NCBI GenBank assembly: GCA_900541035.1 | Contig: UQIN01000010.1 | Coordinates: forward strand, 10,695-74,694 | Source of the DNA: an uncultured Collinsella sp. | Lineage (GTDB): Bacteria; Actinomycetota; Coriobacteriia; Coriobacteriales; Coriobacteriaceae | DNA length: 64,000 nt | Direction of reading: 5' to 3' | Shown here: one piece after another, positions 59,807 to 64,000 of the stretch | Numbering within the stretch: position 1 is the stretch's first letter | Layout: each line of letters opens with the position of its first letter | Translations under genes and position numbers: made by a program | Notes under the pieces: generated by a model | The model's input: only the letters and a program-made list of their open reading frames with translations | Told to the model about the DNA's origin: nothing | The model's database searches: none

Positions 59807-61090
59807 TTGGATATTATCCGCGTTGAGGGTGGCCACGCCATCGGAGGCTCCGTGCCCGTCTCGGGCGCCAAGAACTCCGCGCTCAAACTCATGGCGGCAA
59901 CGCTTCTGGCGCCGGGCAAGACGACGCTGCAGAACGTGCCCGATATTTCCGATGTCCACGTGATGGGCAAGGTGCTCAAGGGCATGGGCGCTACGATCGA
60001 TGTTCTCGACGAGCACACGCTCGAGATTGATACCTCTCAGGTCGATTCATGGGAGGCCCCCTACGAGCTCGTTGCCAAGATGCGCGCTTCCACCGCCGTC
60101 ATGGGACCCCTGCTGGGCCGCTTCCATCGCGCCAAAATTGCCATGCCGGGCGGCTGCAACCTGGGTGCTCGCAAGATCGATATGCACATTCTTGGTCTTG
60201 AGGCCCTGGGCGTTGAGTTCGATACCGCCCACGGTTACATCAACGCTAATGCGCCCCAAGGTCTGCGCGGTACCACCGTCACGCTCGAGTTCGCCAGCGT
60301 CGGTGCGACCGAGAACCTCATCATGGCCTCTGTGCGCGCACAGGGCACCACGGTTATCGACAATGCCGCCCGCGAGCCCGAGATCGTCGATCTCGCTAAC
60401 ATGCTCAACGAGATGGGCGCCAAGATTGTCGGCGCCGGTACGCCCGTCGTGACTATCGAAGGCGTGGAAGAGCTCCATCCCGTTACCCATCGCGTGGTGG
60501 GCGACCGCATCGAGGCCGGTACCTTTATCGTTGCCGGTGCGTTGATGGCCGACGATCGCGGTGTCGATGTCACGGGCTTTTGCCCCATTCACTTGGGCAT
60601 GGTGCTCAAGAAGATGGAGCTTATGGGCATCGATTGCGAGCGTACCGACGACGGCGTCCATGTGAGCCGTGCCGAGCGTATCAAGCCGGTCGACATCCAG
60701 ACGCTTCCGTTCCCCGGCTTCCCGACGGACATGCAGGCGCAGATTATGGTGCTCTCCGCCCTTGCCGACGGCAGTTCTGTTATTACCGAAAACATCTTCG
60801 AGAATCGCTTTATGTTTGCCTCTGAGCTGGTGCGCATGGGTGCCGACATTCGTATCGAGAGCCATCATGCCATGATTCATGGCGTCAAGGGCTTCTCGGG
60901 TGCACAGGTTACCTCGCCCGATCTGCGTGGCGGAGCGGCCCTCGTCGTAGCGGGCTTGATCGCCGACGGGACGACCGAGGTTTCGGCCATCCATCACATC
61001 AAGCGTGGCTACGAGCAGTTTGTCGAAAAGCTGCAGGCACTCGGCGCGCATGTCGAGCATGCTGCCGTCCCCGATCCCGTCATCTACTAA
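59807..61090 (+). CDS. murA: UDP-N-acetylglucosamine 1-carboxyvinyltransferase (427 aa)
   Basis: The active-site Cys117 lies in PGGCNLGAR and the substrate Lys22 in SGAKNS, both as in MurA. It commits UDP-GlcNAc to peptidoglycan by adding enolpyruvate; a Cys at this place is the target of fosfomycin. The start is a TTG at 59807, 8 bases after AAAGGG. It follows the atp terminator and precedes the LCP gene by 12 bases, an envelope pair. Confidence 0.94.
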   Translation: MDIIRVEGGHAIGGSVPVSGAKNSALKLMAATLLAPGKTTLQNVPDISDVHVMGKVLKGMGATIDVLDEHTLEIDTSQVDSWEAPYELVAKMRASTAVMGPLLGRFHRAKIAMPGGCNLGARKIDMHILGLEALGVEFDTAHGYINANAPQGLRGTTVTLEFASVGATENLIMASVRAQGTTVIDNAAREPEIVDLANMLNEMGAKIVGAGTPVVTIEGVEELHPVTHRVVGDRIEAGTFIVAGALMADDRGVDVTGFCPIHLGMVLKKMELMGIDCERTDDGVHVSRAERIKPVDIQTLPFPGFPTDMQAQIMVLSALADGSSVITENIFENRFMFASELVRMGADIRIESHHAMIHGVKGFSGAQVTSPDLRGGAALVVAGLIADGTTEVSAIHHIKRGYEQFVEKLQALGAHVEHAAVPDPVIY

Positions 61091-61102
61091 TACGGGTTGC
61101 CT

Positions 61103-62338
61103 ATGTTTAATAAAAAGCCCCTCGCGGATACCACCACCCGAAGACCCTCAACTGGTGCGCAGGCCAAGATCTACAGTCGCGATAACGTGGCTCGCTATTC
61201 CGAGCGCGCTCGCCAACGTCGTCGTAGCCACACGATTCGTCACGTCGTGCTCATTGTCGTGCTTGGCGTGCTGCTGAGTGCCACTACCGCTGCCGGCCTG
61301 TGGTTTGCCACCATTATGGGCAAGCTCGGCGATTCTAATGTCATTACCGACAATCTGCGTCGGGTTCTGGTTGACACCGATGAGGCAAAGGATCCGTTCT
61401 ACGTGCTGCTTCTTGGCACCGACGGCCGTCCGGGCGAGGATACGTATCGTGCCGACTCGATTATCCTGGCACGCATCGACCCCACGCAAAAGCAGGCGAC
61501 GCTCATTTCCGTTCCGCGCGACACCAAGGTCGAGTACAAGGGCGAGACCATGAAGATCAACGCCTGCCACACCGTTGGCGGCGCCGAGGCCATGGTCGAG
61601 GCGGTCAACGAGTTGTGCGGTGTTCAGATTTCCCACTATGCCGAGGTCAGCTTCGACGGTATGCAGGCGCTGATTGATTCGGTTGGCGGTATCGACATTA
61701 ACGCAACCGATGATGTTGACGACCCCGAGCACCTGGATATTAAGATTACCGCTGGCCAGCAGCATATGGACGGTGCCACCGCCCTTACCTATGCCCGCTG
61801 CCGCTACACCTATGCCGACGGCGATTACACGCGCATGCGCCACCAGCGTCAGGTGCTTGGCGCCCTTGCCAACCAGATTCTCAATAACTTCGATGCCACG
61901 AAGATCTTTGGCCTGGTTAATTCGCTGTCCGATATGCTCGTAACCGATATGAGCGTTCAGGATATCGTGGCTACGGTCAACGCCATGCGCGGTATGGATG
62001 TCGACGGTATCTACTCGGCCAACCTGCCCTCGTACGCCGACGACAGCACCATGATCGACGGTGTGAGCTACGTCTTTGTCTACGAGGACGAGCTCAAGGA
62101 AATGATGGAGCGCGTCGATGCCGGCAAGGATCCCAAGGGTCCCAACACCATGGGTCTTTCCGACGGTTCCAGCTCTACGATCGGCGACCTGAACAACAAC
62201 ACGTCTGACGACTACGCAAACGGTACCGCAACCTCATCGGTCAGCTCTGACGATTCCGATGACTCAAGCGATTCGAGCGATTCGGACTACTACGAAGAGC
62301 CCACCGGCGACGGCAACGGCTACGAAGCCAACTACTAG
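61103..62338 (+). CDS. LytR-CpsA-Psr (LCP) family ligase (411 aa)
   Basis: A basic cytoplasmic start and one membrane segment (about residues 47-68) precede the LCP domain with LLGTDGRPGEDTYRADSIILARI, SVPRDTKVEY and GGIDINATDDV. The Arg-rich TYARCRYTYADGDYTRMRHQRQVL follows. Such proteins attach wall teichoic-acid-like or capsular polymers to peptidoglycan. The C-terminal 70 residues are Ser/Asp-rich and disordered. I use the ATG at 61103; a TTG two codons upstream is possible. It may work with the LTA-synthase-like enzyme at 8869 only in the general sense of envelope assembly. Confidence 0.9.
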   Translation: MFNKKPLADTTTRRPSTGAQAKIYSRDNVARYSERARQRRRSHTIRHVVLIVVLGVLLSATTAAGLWFATIMGKLGDSNVITDNLRRVLVDTDEAKDPFYVLLLGTDGRPGEDTYRADSIILARIDPTQKQATLISVPRDTKVEYKGETMKINACHTVGGAEAMVEAVNELCGVQISHYAEVSFDGMQALIDSVGGIDINATDDVDDPEHLDIKITAGQQHMDGATALTYARCRYTYADGDYTRMRHQRQVLGALANQILNNFDATKIFGLVNSLSDMLVTDMSVQDIVATVNAMRGMDVDGIYSANLPSYADDSTMIDGVSYVFVYEDELKEMMERVDAGKDPKGPNTMGLSDGSSSTIGDLNNNTSDDYANGTATSSVSSDDSDDSSDSSDSDYYEEPTGDGNGYEANY

Positions 62339-62339
62339 A

Positions 62340-62484
62340 GTTACGCGGTTTTACCAAACCGCGTAACCGCTTGACGCTGCAAGCCCGCCAGGGCGGCAAT
62401 CTGCCTTTCAACTTCGGCGGCATGACCAAAAGATCAATGCCGCCTCGTTTCAAGGCACCTTGCTCGCCTAGGGGCGTTTTCGCT
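62340..62484 (+). repeat. Family B structured element, copy 4, truncated at its 3' end
   Basis: It begins 2 bases after the LCP stop with the same hairpin as copy 1 (TTACGCGGTTT/AAACCGCGTAA, 62341-62366). It keeps the GACGCTGC, GGCAATCTGCCTTTCAACTTC-type region and inner hairpin. Similarity to copy 1 stops after GTTTTCGCT at 62484, where the sequence changes abruptly, suggesting that the insertion element cut it. Confidence 0.78.
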
Positions 62485-62517
62485 CATATGACCCAATCCG
62501 CTGTCAAGAGCCACAAT

Positions 62518-62553
62518 GGCCCCGCCGACCGCTTGCAATCGGTCGGCGGGGCC
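62518..62553. terminator. 14-bp perfect hairpin 3' of the transposase gene
   Basis: GGCCCCGCCGACCG (62518-62531) pairs perfectly with CGGTCGGCGGGGCC (62540-62553) around an 8-base loop. It may block transcription from outside into the element or be part of an RNA. The following 62554-62763 stretch holds no gene I can support. Confidence 0.6.
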
Positions 62554-62763
62554 TGCCGTTGAACCCGTCCCGGTCCGCCCCCGGCATGTCGTCGACGCCT
62601 TCGGCTCAGTCTCATATCCGCGGATACCGCTCCGGCGGCCCGCAATCCTCTCCTTCGGCGGGGCTCCCCAAGTCTGACTACGCGCATGCGGCCGCTGCCG
62701 CGCGCCCAGCGAAAGCGGGGGTATCCCCGAAGGCTGCCCGGCTCGCCGGGACGGGGGCTATGT

Positions 62764-63885
62764 CTATTCGGTTGCCTCCCGGCACATCGCGCCGAGGGCC
62801 CACAGCCACCTCACGAGCTCGGCGGCGGTGGCGGCGTTCGCCTTCGCCTGGGGCATGCCCCTGGCGAGCATCTCCTCGCGTCGCCGGAGCAGGCGCTCGG
62901 ACCCCTTCCTCCCGTGCATCCTCACCTCGAGCGGGACGCCGCTGCCCTTGGGCATCAGCTTCGGTTGGTGGCTCGCCTGGACGTAGCTCCAGGACCCCTC
63001 GACGGCCAGCCTCCTGACGAGCGCGTCGCCGGCCCCGCTGATCCCGCCGAGGCGCACGGAGTCCGCGCTCGACCTCTGCTTCGGGGCGAGGCCGAAGTAG
63101 GACGTCACCTGCCTGCCGGAGCGGAACCTCGAGAAGTCGCCGACCTCGGACGCGAAGGCGGCGGCGAGCGCGAACCCGCACCCCTTGATCGACTGGAGCG
63201 CCTCGACCTCCGCCGAGAGGGGGCCCGCCGCGACGGCGGCCCTGTACTCGGCGAGGAGGTCGTCGCGCGTCTCGGCGGCCGCCTCGACCTCGTTCCTCAG
63301 CGCCGCAAGCGCCCGGATGCCGCCGTCGTCGGCGGGCCGAACCTTGTCGAGCCACCTGAGGAAGTCGTACGTCCAGTACCTCCGGGGGTTTCCGGCCGGC
63401 GTCGTGCCGCCGTAGGCGTAGCCACGGCGGGCCAGGAACGCCAGGAGCCGCTGCTTCGCCGCCGCGAGCCTCGCGGTCGCCGCGTCGTGGGCCCCGGCGA
63501 GGTCCCTGAGCCCCTCGATCTCGGGGGACGGCACCCATACCGGGGAGATATCGTGCGACAGTATCGCCTTGGCCATCCTGGCCGCGTCGTTGCGGTCGTT
63601 CTTGGACGAGAAGTCTGCCGCCGACCTCGGGACCTTGGAGACGGCCGCGACGACGCAGTCGACGCCGAGCCCGGAGAGCTCCCTCTGCGGGGCGAAGCCG
63701 AGGTAGCCGCTCTCGTAGGCGGCGAGCGACGGGCCGGGGAAGCCCGACATCCACTCCGCGACCTCGCCCCAGGGGTTGCCGCGGAACCTCCTCGTCACTG
63801 CCTCGCCCGTCTCCGCGTCGAGCGCGCAGACGGTCGTGGACCTGAGGTGTACGTCCATTCCGAAGGCGGTAGAATATCTAGGCAC
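62764..63885 (-). CDS. IS110-family transposase (373 aa)
   Basis: The DEDD active site is visible: Asp11 in GMDVH, Glu58 in AAYESG, Asp97 and Asp100 in NDRNDAARMA. A C-terminal transposase_20 domain has LQSIKGCGFALAAAFASE and GGISGAGDALVRRLAVEGSW with a likely catalytic serine. It is a guide-RNA-directed recombinase that moves its element without terminal repeats. GTG start at 63885 behind GGGAGG. Its codon third positions are more GC-rich than neighbouring genes, which suggests recent arrival. Confidence 0.9.
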   Translation of the reverse strand: MPRYSTAFGMDVHLRSTTVCALDAETGEAVTRRFRGNPWGEVAEWMSGFPGPSLAAYESGYLGFAPQRELSGLGVDCVVAAVSKVPRSAADFSSKNDRNDAARMAKAILSHDISPVWVPSPEIEGLRDLAGAHDAATARLAAAKQRLLAFLARRGYAYGGTTPAGNPRRYWTYDFLRWLDKVRPADDGGIRALAALRNEVEAAAETRDDLLAEYRAAVAAGPLSAEVEALQSIKGCGFALAAAFASEVGDFSRFRSGRQVTSYFGLAPKQRSSADSVRLGGISGAGDALVRRLAVEGSWSYVQASHQPKLMPKGSGVPLEVRMHGRKGSERLLRRREEMLARGMPQAKANAATAAELVRWLWALGAMCREATE

Positions 63886-64000
63886 GGGAGCCTCCCAACC
63901 TCGTTGCGGCGCGGCTGCGCCTCTGGCACTTCAACAACATTGTCGCAGCCCCGACCCGCGGTCACGAGCGGGGGCTCCTGTCGTTTCCGTGCCCCTGGAT

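Larger units (their letters stand above)
62485..64000 (-). mobile_element. IS110-family insertion element, cut by the window end
   Basis: The transposase gene (62764-63885) and its non-coding flanks lie here. The left limit is placed at about 62485, where family B similarity ends. The other end lies beyond 64000. IS110 elements lack terminal inverted repeats and code a structured guide (bridge) RNA in the non-coding end, usually upstream of the transposase, which would be in the partly visible 63886-64000 stretch. Confidence 0.65.

Noticed and set aside
62559..63017. A plus-strand 152-codon frame at the transposase end
   Set aside because: Arg/Pro/Ser-rich shadow of the transposase gene and its flank, with no ribosome site.

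Overview
The window looks like chromosomal DNA of a GC-rich Gram-positive gut actinobacterium, most likely Collinsella or a close relative in the Coriobacteriia. This is inferred from the overall gene style, the LAXTG-type sorting signal, the coriobacterial style of the atp operon and the repeat-rich intergenic regions. No rRNA or tRNA gene was seen. Of 52 coding sequences, I count 32 ending in TAG, 18 in TAA and 2 in TGA, which is unusual for GC-rich DNA.

Layout. Positions 30-8221 carry a cell-surface locus: three small proteins with SipW-type signal peptides, a 1824-residue adhesin-like protein (beta-helix, six F-x-G-W repeats, SpaA/Cna-B-like domain) and a protein with an LAATG wall-sorting signal. 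Positions 8222-8868 are a non-coding, highly structured region between convergent genes. An LTA-synthase-like sulfatase (8869-11184, minus) follows, then a nitroreductase and a potassium cluster (kup, a 64-residue membrane protein, a shortened KdpD and KdpE; 12414-17152). Next are RlmKL, a HAD phosphatase, a small transaldolase and Tex (17247-24148). Positions 24560-28996 hold a minus-strand oxidoreductase/MFS/SDR operon with a divergent LysR regulator. Positions 29231-33453 are a MarR-controlled heterodimeric ABC exporter. After a 700-base repeat-filled gap come pyridoxal kinase with a TIGR04076-like gene, an AAA/DUF4143 ATPase, a low-molecular-weight phosphatase, an MFS exporter, a membrane protein and a LacX-like epimerase (34167-40779). 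An amino-acid ABC importer with an M20 peptidase follows (41043-45423). Then come prfA, prmC, a HigBA-like pair, a Sua5/YrdC protein, glycerol kinase and upp (45652-52553), the complete atp operon (52835-59718), murA and an LCP ligase. An IS110 transposase is cut by the window end.

The most striking content is non-coding. At least four families of inverted-repeat elements recur between genes, usually within a few bases of a stop codon. Family A (8248-8376 and 8720-8852) is a roughly 130-nt nested hairpin with a conserved core and different but self-complementary arms. Family B (33555, 40781, 46720, 62340) is a roughly 150-nt element with an inner hairpin capped by GACC/GGTC and with arms that change compensatorily. 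Family C (24242, 33830, remnant 46984) has long perfect arms around a conserved GTCTACCTGCGGTTTT core. Family D is a 33-bp palindrome (half-site AATGTGACAAAGGGAC) found five times plus variants. There is also a tandem array of 62-bp hairpin units (8435-8637). Covariation within families A and B suggests selection on RNA or single-stranded DNA structure. They may be terminators, mobile REP-like elements or both.

Working together: the surface locus, LTA-synthase-like enzyme, LCP ligase and MurA build and decorate the envelope. The kup/kdpDE cluster should manage potassium, and the amino-acid importer plus M20 peptidase should feed peptide or amino-acid use. prfA and prmC are the usual release-factor and release-factor-methylation pair.
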